From Kitasatospora aureofaciens (GTDB lineage: Bacteria; Actinomycetota; Actinomycetes; Streptomycetales; Streptomycetaceae), in assembly GCF_019192735.1 (NCBI RefSeq), contig NZ_JAHTKP010000004.1, positions 248,001 through 312,000 on the forward strand: a stretch of DNA of 64,000 nt. Direction: 5' to 3'. The translations under genes and the position numbers were made by a program. The notes under the pieces are model-generated. The model saw nothing but the letters and a program-made list of their open reading frames with translations, made no database searches and had not been told where the DNA came from. This document shows, piece by piece, positions 53,238 through 63,270 of this stretch (positions are counted from its first letter, which is position 1; every line of letters begins with the position of its first letter).

Positions 53238-53500
53238 CTACCGGATGTGAAGCTCCAGTGTCCAGAGCTGGGGTGGGCGGGCCGAAGCGGTCAGGAGTGT
53301 AGGTGTCGGAGGACGTGATCTGTGCGGTGCCGACGGCCAGCGCGTGGACGACGGCGTGCCCTGTGCCGTCGGCGTCGGTGCGGGTGTCGGTGACGGCGGC
53401 GACGGCCGGGTCGGAGCTGAGGACGCCGGCCCAGCTGTAGCCGCGGGCCGGGAGCAGGGTGACGGCGACCGTCGCGCGCTGGTGGCCCGGCCGGTCGCCC
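53238..53500 (-). pseudogene. Secreted-protein C-terminal fragment (possible chagasin/I42-like), frameshifted
   Basis: 'RATVAVTLLPARGYSWAGVLSSDPAVAAV' followed by 'TAQITSSDTYTPDRFGPPT' resembles small Streptomyces proteins with an inhibitor I42-like fold. The apparent natural end 'LWTLELHIR' is in another frame, so a shift occurs near 53275. The N-terminus dissolves into Arg/Pro-rich noise. Family assignment is tentative. Confidence 0.4.
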
Positions 53501-53619
53501 GCCGGTAGGAGGCGGTGGTGGCCGGTTCGCCGGCCGCGGTCCGCCTGGAGTCCGAGCGGCGCGCCGCCCGGGCGGGGTAGCGGCGGTGCACCCGCCGACA
53601 AGGCGGGGCGGCGCCCCGG

Positions 53620-54063
53620 TTAGCGGGACCGCCCGGACAGCGCCTTTATCCGGCGGACGACCCGAGGGTGCGGCACGGCGCCGCGTACGGTATCGGCCCT
53701 GCCGAGCCAGGCCGCGAACAGGACGACGAACAGCGCTTCCACGACCAGCGAGAGCGGGCCGTACGGCAACTCCCAGCCGTCCTCGTGGTAGCCCGGAAGT
53801 CCGACCGTGCGGGACAGCAGGAACCCGACGATCATGCCGACGCTGGTCGCCGACCCGACCAGCCAGGCACCGACCGGCCGCCGGAGAACGACGAGACCGA
53901 CGGCCACACCCAACATCACCACGCTCCCGACCACGAACAGGGCGCCGATGTAGAGCTTCTCCTCCAGATGCGAGGGGACGAGGATCAGGTGGACCACGGC
54001 GTTCGCCACGGCACACACCACCGCAGTCCCCAGCAGTGCGATTCGGATTGACGGGGAAGTCAT
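53620..54063 (-). CDS. Four-helix membrane protein of unknown function
   Basis: A 147-residue integral membrane protein with helices at ~8-27 ('IALLGTAVVCAVANAVVHLILV'), ~38-60, ~66-85 and ~105-123. The loop 'GLPGYHEDGWELPYGPLSLVVEALFV' between helices 3 and 4 may face outside. The C-terminus is basic. I do not recognise a family with known function. Confidence 0.65.
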   Translation of the reverse strand: MTSPSIRIALLGTAVVCAVANAVVHLILVPSHLEEKLYIGALFVVGSVVMLGVAVGLVVLRRPVGAWLVGSATSVGMIVGFLLSRTVGLPGYHEDGWELPYGPLSLVVEALFVVLFAAWLGRADTVRGAVPHPRVVRRIKALSGRSR

Positions 54064-54471
54064 CAGGATTCCAGGGTAAGGCGACGGCCCCCGGCCACCG
54101 CTGCCTCTGTGCCGCTCGCGAGGACGTGCCTCCCTTGGATACGGATCCGGCGGGCCGAGCGTTCACCACCCCGTGGGCCCCGCTCTCGTGACTTCGAGTA
54201 CCGGCGGCACTGCCCGCAGTCAGGACCAGCGGTGCGGGTCTCACCGGGGCGCCCGGCGGCCGGCCGCGACCCGAGGACCGACTGAAGGGCAACCGGCTGC
54301 TCCCCTACTCGTGACGGACCGCGCTCGCCCCGGCGGTTTGGGTCAGCACCTACCTGGTGACGACCGAGCTACTGCCGTCCGACCGGCCGCCCAAAGTACC
54401 GCGGGCTGAGGCCGGGCCGGTTCGGTTGCCCGATCCGGCCCGGCCGGCGGCCCTCAACGGGCCACTTCCGA
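54064..54471. other. Intergenic region without a recognisable gene
   Basis: About 400 bases; frames on both strands are Arg/Pro-rich without family features. Nothing else is seen. Confidence 0.4.
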
Positions 54472-54640
54472 TCAGAAGTTGACGATCTGCAGGTAGGCGC
54501 CCGCGTCCTTCCGGCGAGAGGCCGACCACGGCGGCGTGACCGTCCGGCTTGCTCAGCGCGTACAGGCGGCTGCCGTCGGGAGTGAGCGCCAGGTCGCCGA
54601 CGAAACCGGTGCTGCGGTCAGCCAGGGTTCGTCCGCGACT
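54472..54640 (-). pseudogene. Beta-propeller protein, C-terminal remnant
   Basis: 'TGFVGDLALTPDGSRLYALSKPDGHAAVVGLS' is a propeller blade; the natural ending 'KDAGAYLQIVNF' follows in the next frame, indicating a one-base shift near 54510. The rest of the gene is absent. Confidence 0.5.
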
Positions 54641-54665
54641 CACGGGCGAAGGCCCGTTCCGGGGC

Positions 54666-55028
54666 TCAGCTGCTTTGTCTGGGATTGCTTGGCTGGTCGG
54701 ACGCGACCAGTTCGGCAGCGTGCGCGGGGTCGCCGCCCGCCCGCTGGAGCAGCGCCTCGACGTCGTAGCCCGGTGAACCGAAGCCGGCGCCAAGCGCGAG
54801 CGACATGCCGGCATCGAAGCGCCCCATGTACACAGAGGGCTCCAGGTCGGGGCGGAGCCGGTCGAGCGCGCACAGCAGGTCCCAGGCGGATGCGTCCAAC
54901 CGGGCCCGCTCCACCGGGTCGCAGGCGTTGACGGCGGCGGTGACCCCGGCGCCGTCGGGCTCGTCGAAGAAGAGCTCCAGGGGCCGTACCGACTCCGCCG
55001 AGGGCGGTGCGCTGGTGCGAGGTGTCAC
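54666..55028 (-). CDS. Hypothetical acidic protein
   Basis: A 120-residue acidic protein: 'RPLELFFDEPDGAGVTAAVNACDPVERARLDASAWDLL' and 'VYMGRFDAGMSLALGAGFG', ending 'AELVASDQPSNPRQSS'. Family not recognised. The GTG at 55028 lies inside a strong terminator-like hairpin, so the true start may be further downstream. Confidence 0.5.
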   Translation of the reverse strand: MTPRTSAPPSAESVRPLELFFDEPDGAGVTAAVNACDPVERARLDASAWDLLCALDRLRPDLEPSVYMGRFDAGMSLALGAGFGSPGYDVEALLQRAGGDPAHAAELVASDQPSNPRQSS

Positions 55029-55057
55029 GCCGGGATTCTCGCACCCGGCGTGACACC
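55021..55057 (-). terminator. Terminator of the MNIO operon
   Basis: A perfect 14-bp stem GGTGTCACGCCGGG with a 9-base loop, 20 bases after the PSD-like gene's stop. Its left arm contains the presumed GTG of the next minus-strand gene. Confidence 0.7.
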
Positions 55058-55076
55058 TCAGCTCTCCCGGCTCACC

Positions 55077-56348
<1,272 letters not shown>

Positions 56349-56400
56349 GTCGTTCTCACCTCGTTGTCTCGAATGGCTCGTTGTCTCGAATGCCGTGCCG

Positions 56401-57762
56401 TCAGACCAGGACGGCTGCGCCGACGGGCGTCAGCTCCGGAAGGAGGCCGATCTGGCGCTGCACGCCGTCCTCACCGCCGAGTTGGGGGAAGTACGTCATG
56501 GCCTGCCGGCACAGGTCGACGAGTTCGGCGTGCATCGCGGTACCGCCGTAAATGCCGACGCCGTACTGGTAGTACTCGAAGGCCGGCCCGGCGTACTCGG
56601 GCTCCTCCTTGCCGTTGATCATCCGGGTCCGGCCCGTGGGGGTCCTGGTGAGCAGGTCCGCGATGGGGTAGAGCACACCCTGCATGGACGCGATGAAGGT
56701 GCGCTCCAGGTGGTAGCGGCGGCTGGTGAAGTCGGTTCGCAGGTCGTCGACCTTCCGGCTGTAGAGCTCGTCGAGCAGCGCCAGGGTGTAGGTGAAGGCC
56801 GCGTTGAACAGCGTCATCAGCGCGCGCAGGCGCACGCTGTCCTGGACGTACTTGTCACCCACGTGCGGATCCCTGGCGAGGACGGCCACGGCGAGGGTGC
56901 TGTCGATGTTGACGATGGGCACCTCGGGCCCGCCCTTGACCTTCTGCTCCCGGGTGCCGTCGACGACGCCGATGCCCTCGATGTACGCGGCGATCCGCTT
57001 GAACTTCTCGAAGTGCGTGTACTCCTCCAGGCCCGGCTGCGGATTGGCCGGGTTGCGCGGCACGGTGCCCTTCTCGGGGTCGGCGCCCTCGCCCTGGTCG
57101 ATGATGGTGTCCAGAGCTTTGAGGGCGCTGTCGAGGTCGGTCACCAGCAGGGTCGTGCCGCCGCCGTTCTGGTTCCAGTAGGCGCGGTGGTACTGGAACT
57201 CCTTGCGGCACTTGCTCCAGTCGATCTCCTTCTTCTTGTCCAGGAGTTTGAACCCCTCCTTGATCCTTCGGTAGAACTCGCCGAGCGTGCCGTAGTCCTC
57301 GACGTGCTCCTCCTCCTCGCCGCTCACCATCAGCCTGGGCTCCGGCAACTCCAGCGGCATGAAGGTCTTCTCCACCAGGTCCTTGGAGAGCCGCTCCAGG
57401 TGCAGCTCCAGGCGTCCCTGGTGGTGGGGCAGCACACCCGGGTACTCGGGGATGAAGTCCGCGGCGCAGAAGGTGATGTCGCCGCCGACGGCGATGAGCA
57501 GGTTGCGCGCCAGGCAGAGGTGGAGCATCTCCTCGATGGCGATACCCAGGATGGTGCGGAACGCCCCGATGCCCGGGGACCACTGGGAGTAGCCCTTCGT
57601 CTTGATCGAGTACGCGGAGTACAGATACAGCGGGATGGTGCACATCTCCACCCTCGCCGCGACCTTCAGGTGCGCGCGGAGGTTCGCGAGGGTCTTGATC
57701 TCCCCCTTCTTGAAGTCGGACGGATTGGTGAAGAGCGGCGAGATACTGCTCGTCGAGGTCAT
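56401..57762 (-). CDS. Ferritin-like VioB-type protein
   Basis: A 453-residue protein with a ferritin-like four-helix core. 'LRAHLKVAARVEMCTIPLYLYSAYS' and 'IAIEEMLHLCLARNLLIAVGG' (near residues 30-90) supply Glu and ExxH di-metal ligands. This is the domain of VioB/RebD-associated iminophenylpyruvate-dimer-synthase-like proteins. The C-terminal half ('FEKFKRIAAYIEGIG', 'LMTLFNAAFTYTLALLDELY') is helical. The ATG overlaps the end of the DUF2063-type gene by four bases. Likely an oxidative or heme/metal-binding partner in the cluster; reaction unknown. Confidence 0.78.
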   Translation of the reverse strand: MTSTSSISPLFTNPSDFKKGEIKTLANLRAHLKVAARVEMCTIPLYLYSAYSIKTKGYSQWSPGIGAFRTILGIAIEEMLHLCLARNLLIAVGGDITFCAADFIPEYPGVLPHHQGRLELHLERLSKDLVEKTFMPLELPEPRLMVSGEEEEHVEDYGTLGEFYRRIKEGFKLLDKKKEIDWSKCRKEFQYHRAYWNQNGGGTTLLVTDLDSALKALDTIIDQGEGADPEKGTVPRNPANPQPGLEEYTHFEKFKRIAAYIEGIGVVDGTREQKVKGGPEVPIVNIDSTLAVAVLARDPHVGDKYVQDSVRLRALMTLFNAAFTYTLALLDELYSRKVDDLRTDFTSRRYHLERTFIASMQGVLYPIADLLTRTPTGRTRMINGKEEPEYAGPAFEYYQYGVGIYGGTAMHAELVDLCRQAMTYFPQLGGEDGVQRQIGLLPELTPVGAAVLV

Positions 57763-58559
57763 CGGACGATCCCTTCCTCAGCGCATGGCCGGACGTTGAC
57801 GGTGATGTAGCCCGCGGCGGCCCACTCCCGGAGCCACGCCCGGCCGCGGAGCGGATCGGCGGTGCCCACGGCTCGGCTCGCCGGGGCACCGGTACTGAGC
57901 GCATGCAGGGCGGTGTAGGCGTCGGACGCCAGTTCCCGGATGACGACGACGTAGTCGCGCCGGCTGATCGCCAGCCAGGTGGGGTGCGGCTGCGGGAGGT
58001 CGGCGTCCTCGCCGCGCAGTGCCGCGATCAGGTAGTGGTGGACGGGGGCGCTGGTGCGCAGCAGCCGCAGACAGGGCGCGACCGTGACCTCGGCAGCGTC
58101 CCGGCCGTGAGCGGTGTGCCCGGGCTCCTCGGTGCCGGGGCCGTCCAGCACCTCGGTGTACAGGCGCTCCAGCCGGGCCAGGTCGATGAGGACGTCGACC
58201 CACGGTTCGTGCTCTCCCTGCGCGTCCGGCCGGTTGCGCTGGAGGTGCTCGGCGAAGTGCTCGTCCAGCCGGCTGAGCAGGTACGAACGCGAGGGGCAGG
58301 CGTCGAGATACTCCTGGGCGAACCGGTCGAACAGGTCCTGGCCGAGCAGGCGGACGAGAGCCGGGTGCAGGCTGCGCATGCTTTCCAGCAGACGCATGCG
58401 ACAGCCGTGCTGGTAGAGGGCGAGGCGACGGTCGGCGCCCAGCTGCGCGGAGGCGGTGAGCACCCGGGAGGCCGTGCCGTCGGGGGCCGCCGCGCCGGGG
58501 TCGAGCAGCGCGGTCTGCATCCAGTGTTGGAGAGCGGCGAGCCCTGGCGCGTCAGCCAC
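57759..58559 (-). CDS. DUF2063-type partner protein of the MNIO enzyme
   Basis: A 266-residue protein of the DUF2063/BufC/TglI-like kind. The N-terminal helical part '[17 protein letters not shown]...[43 protein letters not shown]' is the usual DUF2063 signature. The C-terminal half contains '[18 protein letters not shown]' and '[14 protein letters not shown]'. These proteins bind the precursor peptide and deliver it to the DUF692 enzyme. GTG at 58559 overlaps the DUF692 stop by 8 bases. Confidence 0.82.
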   Translation of the reverse strand: MADAPGLAALQHWMQTALLDPGAAAPDGTASRVLTASAQLGADRRLALYQHGCRMRLLESMRSLHPALVRLLGQDLFDRFAQEYLDACPSRSYLLSRLDEHFAEHLQRNRPDAQGEHEPWVDVLIDLARLERLYTEVLDGPGTEEPGHTAHGRDAAEVTVAPCLRLLRTSAPVHHYLIAALRGEDADLPQPHPTWLAISRRDYVVVIRELASDAYTALHALSTGAPASRAVGTADPLRGRAWLREWAAAGYITVNVRPCAEEGIVR

Positions 58560-59445
58560 GCACGCCGCCCGTGGGCGGGGCGTCGGATGATGCGTGCGCG
58601 ACGGCCGACGCGTGCGCGCGGGCCCGGTCCGCCTCCGCCAGGAGTTCCGGGAAGGACGGCAGGTGGTCGTCCCACTCCACCAGTGTCGAGACGCCGCCGG
58701 TGAGCCGGACGGCCGTCCGGTACAGGTCCCAGACCTGGGGGGAGACAGCGGCGTCATGGGTGTCGACGATGTGCGTGCCGTAGTCGGTGTGGCCGGCCAG
58801 GTGCGTCTGGACGACGCGTTGGTGGGGCAGGGCGCGCAGGTAGGTGTGCGGGTCGAACCCGTGGTTGACGGAGGACACGTAGACGTTGTTGACGTCCAGC
58901 AGCAGCGCGCAGTCGGAGTCGTCGGCGAGCCGGGACAGGAACTCCCACTCGGTCATCGTCGAGGCGGTGAAACCCGCGTAGGTGCTCGGGTTCTCCAGGA
59001 CGAGTGGACGTTCGAGGATGTCCTGGACCATCCGGACACGGCCCACCACGTGCGCGAGCGACTCCTCCGTGAAGGGCAGCGGCAGCAGCTCGTGGGTGTT
59101 GACGCCGGCGACCCCGGTCCAGCACACGTGGTCCGACACCCAGACGGCCTGCACCTCGTCGGCGAGCCGCCGCAGCCGGGCCAGGTAGTCACGGTCGAGC
59201 GGGTCGGTGCTGCCGATCGAGAGGCAGACGCCGTGCAGCAGGATCGGGTAGCGCTCGGCGATCTCGTCGAGGGCGCGGCGGCGTCCGCCGCGGCAGTGCA
59301 GGTAGTTCTCGGTGAGCACTTCGAAGAAGTCGACGTCCGGCCAGTGGGCGCGGATGAACGGGACGTGCGGGCCGCGCAGTCCGACGCCGAAGCCCAGTCG
59401 GCGGGTGTCGGGGCGGAGCCCGCCGTCGGGCGCGCTAACGGTCAT
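58552..59445 (-). CDS. DUF692 multinuclear non-heme iron oxidative enzyme (MNIO)
   Basis: A 297-residue TIM-barrel enzyme of the MbnB/BufB/TglH family. Conserved metal-site elements are present: '[10 protein letters not shown]', '[11 protein letters not shown]', '[11 protein letters not shown]', '[10 protein letters not shown]', '[18 protein letters not shown]', 'THLAGHTD', 'IVDTHDAAV' and 'LVEWDDHLP'. Characterised relatives oxidise cysteine side chains of ribosomal peptides using an Fe2/Fe3 centre. ATG at 59445 lies 11 bases inside the Cys-rich gene, so the pair is translationally coupled. Confidence 0.9.
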   Translation of the reverse strand: MTVSAPDGGLRPDTRRLGFGVGLRGPHVPFIRAHWPDVDFFEVLTENYLHCRGGRRRALDEIAERYPILLHGVCLSIGSTDPLDRDYLARLRRLADEVQAVWVSDHVCWTGVAGVNTHELLPLPFTEESLAHVVGRVRMVQDILERPLVLENPSTYAGFTASTMTEWEFLSRLADDSDCALLLDVNNVYVSSVNHGFDPHTYLRALPHQRVVQTHLAGHTDYGTHIVDTHDAAVSPQVWDLYRTAVRLTGGVSTLVEWDDHLPSFPELLAEADRARAHASAVAHASSDAPPTGGVRG

Positions 59446-59980
59446 ACTCGGGGACCATGTTGTCCGGGTAGCCCTGACCGGGGGACGGCCCGAAAGCGAC
59501 GCCGGCCTCGTACATCCGGGCTTCGAACAGCTTGCGGGCCGTCATCCAGACGCTCTTGCCCTTGTACGGGCCGGCGGCGAAGACCCGGCTCTCGTTGATC
59601 GGGCTGGCGCAGCTCCCGTTCCAGCGGCAGGCCTGCTCACCGGGGTGGGCGTGCTCGAAGTCCGAACCGTGGTAGCCGCAGCCGCCACGCCCCCGGCAGG
59701 CGCCTTCGCCGTGGCAGACGTGGAGCACGGTGGCGCACGCGCCCATGCCTGCCATCGGAGCACTCTTGGTGATGTCCTGGTTGCTGCACGAGTTCAGCCC
59801 CATGCAGACGTGCAGGTCGCGGGGCTGGAGGTCCTCCGGCGGTTTCTTGGGCTGGACCCGCTCGCCGGACTCGTGGGCGAGCGCCTTGCGCTCGACGACG
59901 AAGTCGACGACCGATTCCAGGGCTTCCTGGGCTCGGCCGCCTTTGTGGCCATTGGGTTCGGGTTTCGCTTTCCCGGTCAT
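59435..59980 (-). CDS. 181-aa Cys-rich protein, candidate MNIO substrate
   Basis: A 181-residue protein with eight cysteines, all between residues 59 and 124 (59, 65, 82, 89, 95, 101, 118, 124). Four pairs are spaced CxxxxxC and one Cx6C, e.g. 'HVCMGLNSC' and '[13 protein letters not shown]'. The first ~55 residues are charged and helical and could act as a leader; residues ~130-181 form a Cys-free tail with '[20 protein letters not shown]'. No signal peptide is seen. ATG at 59980 with GGGAG eight bases upstream. Calling it a substrate is inference from position and cysteines. Confidence 0.75.
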   Translation of the reverse strand: MTGKAKPEPNGHKGGRAQEALESVVDFVVERKALAHESGERVQPKKPPEDLQPRDLHVCMGLNSCSNQDITKSAPMAGMGACATVLHVCHGEGACRGRGGCGYHGSDFEHAHPGEQACRWNGSCASPINESRVFAAGPYKGKSVWMTARKLFEARMYEAGVAFGPSPGQGYPDNMVPEYDR

Positions 59981-60184
59981 GGGTTCATCTCCCTACTCGG
60001 TGGTTCGCTCCTCGGTGCACCGGCGTCGGCCTGACACATCGTCGGGGAGCACCGGACGGAAACGCGCCGAACACGCCGTGTACGGACGAGGGTGTCAGCT
60101 GAAAGTGCCAGCGATGGTCGGCGCAGTCTCAGTCGGCGGACGCATTCCGGGATTCCCCTGTCGGGGCCGCCGGGTTCCCTCTAG

Positions 60185-60392
60185 GCTGGCCGGGCAGCTG
60201 GTTCGCCCTGTCCGCCAGGCAGGCGCGTCGTAAGAGGGAACCCGGTGGGAATCCGGGACTGCCCCGCAGCGGTGAGTGGGAACGACCGCCGTCATACGCA
60301 CTGGGCCCGGGTGGGCCTGGGAAGCGACGGCCAGTAGGTGTCCGCCCTTGTCCGGGCGGCCGTGCCCGCGAGTCCGAAGACCTGCCCGTTGC
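60185..60392 (+). ncRNA. Cobalamin riboswitch upstream of metE
   Basis: The conserved B12-box elements are visible in order: 'AGAGGGAACCCGGTGGGAAT', 'CGGGACTGCCCCGCAGCGGTGA', 'GGGAAGCGACGGCCAGTAGG' and 'GCGAGTCCGAAGACCTGCC'. The element lies 175 bases before metE on the same strand. Cobalamin binding would switch off this B12-independent methionine synthase when the B12-dependent enzyme can work. Boundaries are approximate. Confidence 0.9.
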
Positions 60393-60566
60393 CCGCGCGC
60401 GACCGATCGCGCGCGGACATCCCGGTGACCTCGTGGGCGGGTCGGCGTACATACCAGGTGGATCCGGCACGCGACGTCCTTGCGGCCACCGCCCGGTCCG
60501 TCACCCCTTCGCGCCTTCGTCCCGTCCCCGGGGACCACAGGAGACAGACTCGCGAAGGAGAGTCCC

Positions 60567-62882
60567 TTGACAGCGAAGTCCGCAGCCGCCGCCACCCGGG
60601 CCACCGTGTACGGCTACCCCCGGCAGGGCCGCAACCGGCAGCTGAAGAAGGCGATCGAGGGGTACTGGAAGGGCACCGTCACCGCCGACGCCCTGCACAC
60701 CACCGCGGCGGTGCTACGCCGGGAGAACTGGCAGCAGCTCGTCGACGCCGGCGTGAACGAAGTGCCCACGGGCGACTTCTCGCTCTACGACCACGTGCTG
60801 GACGCCACCGTCGCGGTCGGCGCGATCCCGCCCCGGCACCGGGCCGCCTACGAGGCCGACCCGCTGGACGGGTACTTCGCGATGGCGCGCGGCACGCAGG
60901 AGGTGGCGCCGCTGGAGATGACCAAGTGGTTCGACACCAACTACCACTACCTGGTGCCCGAACTCGGCCCCGACACCGCCTTTGCGGCCGACTCCGCAAA
61001 GCAGGTCGGCGATTTGAGGGAGGCGCTGGCGCTCGGTCACGACGCCCGCCCGGTACTGCTCGGACCGGTCACCTATCTGCTGCTGGCCAAGCCCGCCCCC
61101 GGGGTCGCACCCGACTTCCAGCCGCTCACCCTGCTGGACCGGCTGCTGCCCGTCTACGCCGAACTCCTCGCCGACCTGCGCGCCGCAGGGGCCGAGTGGG
61201 TGCAGCTGGACGAGCCGGCGCTCGCCCAGGACTGCACACCCGCCGACTTGAACGCCGCCGCCCGCGCCTACCGTGAGCTGGGCGCTCTCACCGACCGTCC
61301 GAAGCTGCTGGTCGCCGGCTACTTCGACCGCCTCGGCGGCGCCCTGCCGGTGCTGGCCAAGGCCCCGATCGAGGGCCTGGCGCTGGACTTCACAGGACGG
61401 GCCGCCGCCAACCTGGACGACCTCGCCGCCGCCGGCGGGCTGCCCGGCAAGCGCCTGGTCGCCGGGGTGGTCGACGGCCGCAACATCTGGATCAACAACC
61501 TCGGCGCCTCGCTCGCCACCCTGGCCACCCTGCTGGGCCTCGCCGACAGCGTGGACGTCGCGCCGTCCTGCTCGCTGCTGCACGTCCCGCTCGACGCCAC
61601 CGCCGAACGCGAGGTGGACCCGCAGATCGCCCGCTGGCTCGCCTTCGCCCGGCAGAAGGCGACGGAGACCGCACTGCTCGCCCGCGGCCTGCGCGAGGGC
61701 GCGGGTGCGATCGTCGCCGAACTCGCCGCCAACCGGGCCGATCTCGCCTCGCGGGCCGCCTCGCCGATCACCCGAGACCCCGCCGTCCGGGCCCGCACCG
61801 CCGCCGTCACCGAGGCCGACGCCCGTCGGGCCCAGCCCTACGCCGACCGCGTCGAGGCCCAACGCGCCAGGCTGGGGCTTCCGTTGCTGCCCACCACCAC
61901 GATCGGCTCGTTCCCGCAGACCGCCGACCTGCGTGCCGCCCGGGCCGACCTGACCGCCGGACGGATCGACCAGGACGCCTACCAGGAGCGGATGGCGGCC
62001 GAGATCCGGGAGGTGATCGCCTTCCAGGAGAAGGCCGGCCTGGACGTCCTGGTGCACGGCGAGCCCGAACGCAACGACATGGTCCAGTACTTCGCCGAGC
62101 AGCTCACCGGCTACCTGGCCACCCGGCACGGGTGGGTGCAGTCCTACGGCACCCGGTACGTGCGGCCGCCCGTGCTCGCCGGGGACATCTCCCGCCCGCA
62201 CCCGATGACCGTCGAATGGTTCCGCTACGCCCAGGGGCTGACCGACCGCCCGGTCAAGGGCATGCTCACCGGCCCGGTCACGATGCTCGCCTGGTCGTTC
62301 GTCCGCGACGACCAGCCGCTCGCCGAGACCGCCCGCCAGGTCGCCCTCGCCCTGCGCGACGAGGTCGTCGACCTGGAGGCGGCCGGCGGCGCCGTCATCC
62401 AGGTCGACGAACCGGCCCTGCGTGAGACCCTGCCGCTGCGGGCGGCCGACCGGCCTGCGTACCTGGACTGGGCGACGGAGGCGTTCCGGCTCACCACCTC
62501 GGGGGTCCGTGCGGACACCCAGATCCACACCCACATGTGCTACGCCGAGTTCGGGGACATCCTGAGCGCCATCGAGGAGTTGGACGCCGATGTGATCTCG
62601 CTGGAGGCCGCCCGCTCCCGCATGCAGGTGGCCGGCGAGCTGGCCGGGGTGGGGTACCCGCGCGAGGTCGGCCCGGGGGTGTGGGACATCCACTCGCCCC
62701 GCGTCCCGAGCACCGAGGAGGCCGTCCGCCTGCTCCGGGCCGGGCTGGAGGCGATCCCGGCCGAGCGGTTCTGGGTCAACCCCGACTGCGGCCTGAAGAC
62801 CCGCGGCTGGCCCGAGACGCAGGCGTCGTTGGAGCACCTGGTCGCCGCGGCCCGGCAGGTCCGCGCCGGCTTGGCCGACTGA
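60567..62882 (+). CDS. metE: Cobalamin-independent methionine synthase MetE
   Basis: A 771-residue 5-methyltetrahydropteroyltriglutamate-homocysteine methyltransferase. The N-terminal half has '[22 protein letters not shown]' and '[17 protein letters not shown]'. The catalytic half has '[10 protein letters not shown]', '[13 protein letters not shown]', '[10 protein letters not shown]' (Zn His and Cys near residue 655) and 'NPDCGLKTR' (Zn Cys near 740). TTG start at 60567 with GAAGGAG seven bases upstream. Full length. Controlled by the upstream cobalamin riboswitch. Confidence 0.96.
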   Translation: MTAKSAAAATRATVYGYPRQGRNRQLKKAIEGYWKGTVTADALHTTAAVLRRENWQQLVDAGVNEVPTGDFSLYDHVLDATVAVGAIPPRHRAAYEADPLDGYFAMARGTQEVAPLEMTKWFDTNYHYLVPELGPDTAFAADSAKQVGDLREALALGHDARPVLLGPVTYLLLAKPAPGVAPDFQPLTLLDRLLPVYAELLADLRAAGAEWVQLDEPALAQDCTPADLNAAARAYRELGALTDRPKLLVAGYFDRLGGALPVLAKAPIEGLALDFTGRAAANLDDLAAAGGLPGKRLVAGVVDGRNIWINNLGASLATLATLLGLADSVDVAPSCSLLHVPLDATAEREVDPQIARWLAFARQKATETALLARGLREGAGAIVAELAANRADLASRAASPITRDPAVRARTAAVTEADARRAQPYADRVEAQRARLGLPLLPTTTIGSFPQTADLRAARADLTAGRIDQDAYQERMAAEIREVIAFQEKAGLDVLVHGEPERNDMVQYFAEQLTGYLATRHGWVQSYGTRYVRPPVLAGDISRPHPMTVEWFRYAQGLTDRPVKGMLTGPVTMLAWSFVRDDQPLAETARQVALALRDEVVDLEAAGGAVIQVDEPALRETLPLRAADRPAYLDWATEAFRLTTSGVRADTQIHTHMCYAEFGDILSAIEELDADVISLEAARSRMQVAGELAGVGYPREVGPGVWDIHSPRVPSTEEAVRLLRAGLEAIPAERFWVNPDCGLKTRGWPETQASLEHLVAAARQVRAGLAD

Positions 62883-62895
62883 CGCGGATCCGGTC

Positions 62896-62927
62896 GGGGC
62901 GGTCGGGATCCGGCTCCCGTCCGCCCC
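62896..62927 (+). terminator. Hairpin after metE
   Basis: A 13-bp stem with one mismatch (GGGGCGGTCGGGA against TCCCGTCCGCCCC) and a 6-base loop, 13 bases past the metE stop. Confidence 0.6.
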
Positions 62928-62945
62928 ACGGGCCGACCGGGGCGG

Positions 62946-63270
62946 TCAGCCCGTCCGGTGGACGTGGAAGCCGTGGCCGGTCTTGCGGCCCAGCAAGCCG
63001 GCCTCCACCATGCGGGAGAGCAGGGGCGGGGGTGAGTACAGCGGCTCCTTGTACTCGTCGTACAGCGCACGCGCGATCGCCTCGACGGTGTCCAGGCCGA
63101 TGAGGTCGGCGAGGTGGAGCGAGCCCATCGGGTGGGCGCAGCCGTGGACCATGCCCGCGTCGATGTCCTCGGGGGTGGCGTGGCCGGCCTCGGCCATCCG
63201 GATCGCGGACAGCAGATAGGGCACGAGCAGGGCGTTGACGACGAAGCCGGCCCGGTCGCGGGTGCGCACC
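62946..63270 (-). pseudogene. 3-hydroxyacyl-CoA dehydrogenase, C-terminal fragment
   Basis: About 107 residues of the C-terminal helical domain: '[58 protein letters not shown]' and '[11 protein letters not shown]'. The Rossmann half with the NAD site and catalytic His is missing. The sequence switches directly into the plus-strand regulator fragment at ~63271. Confidence 0.8.
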
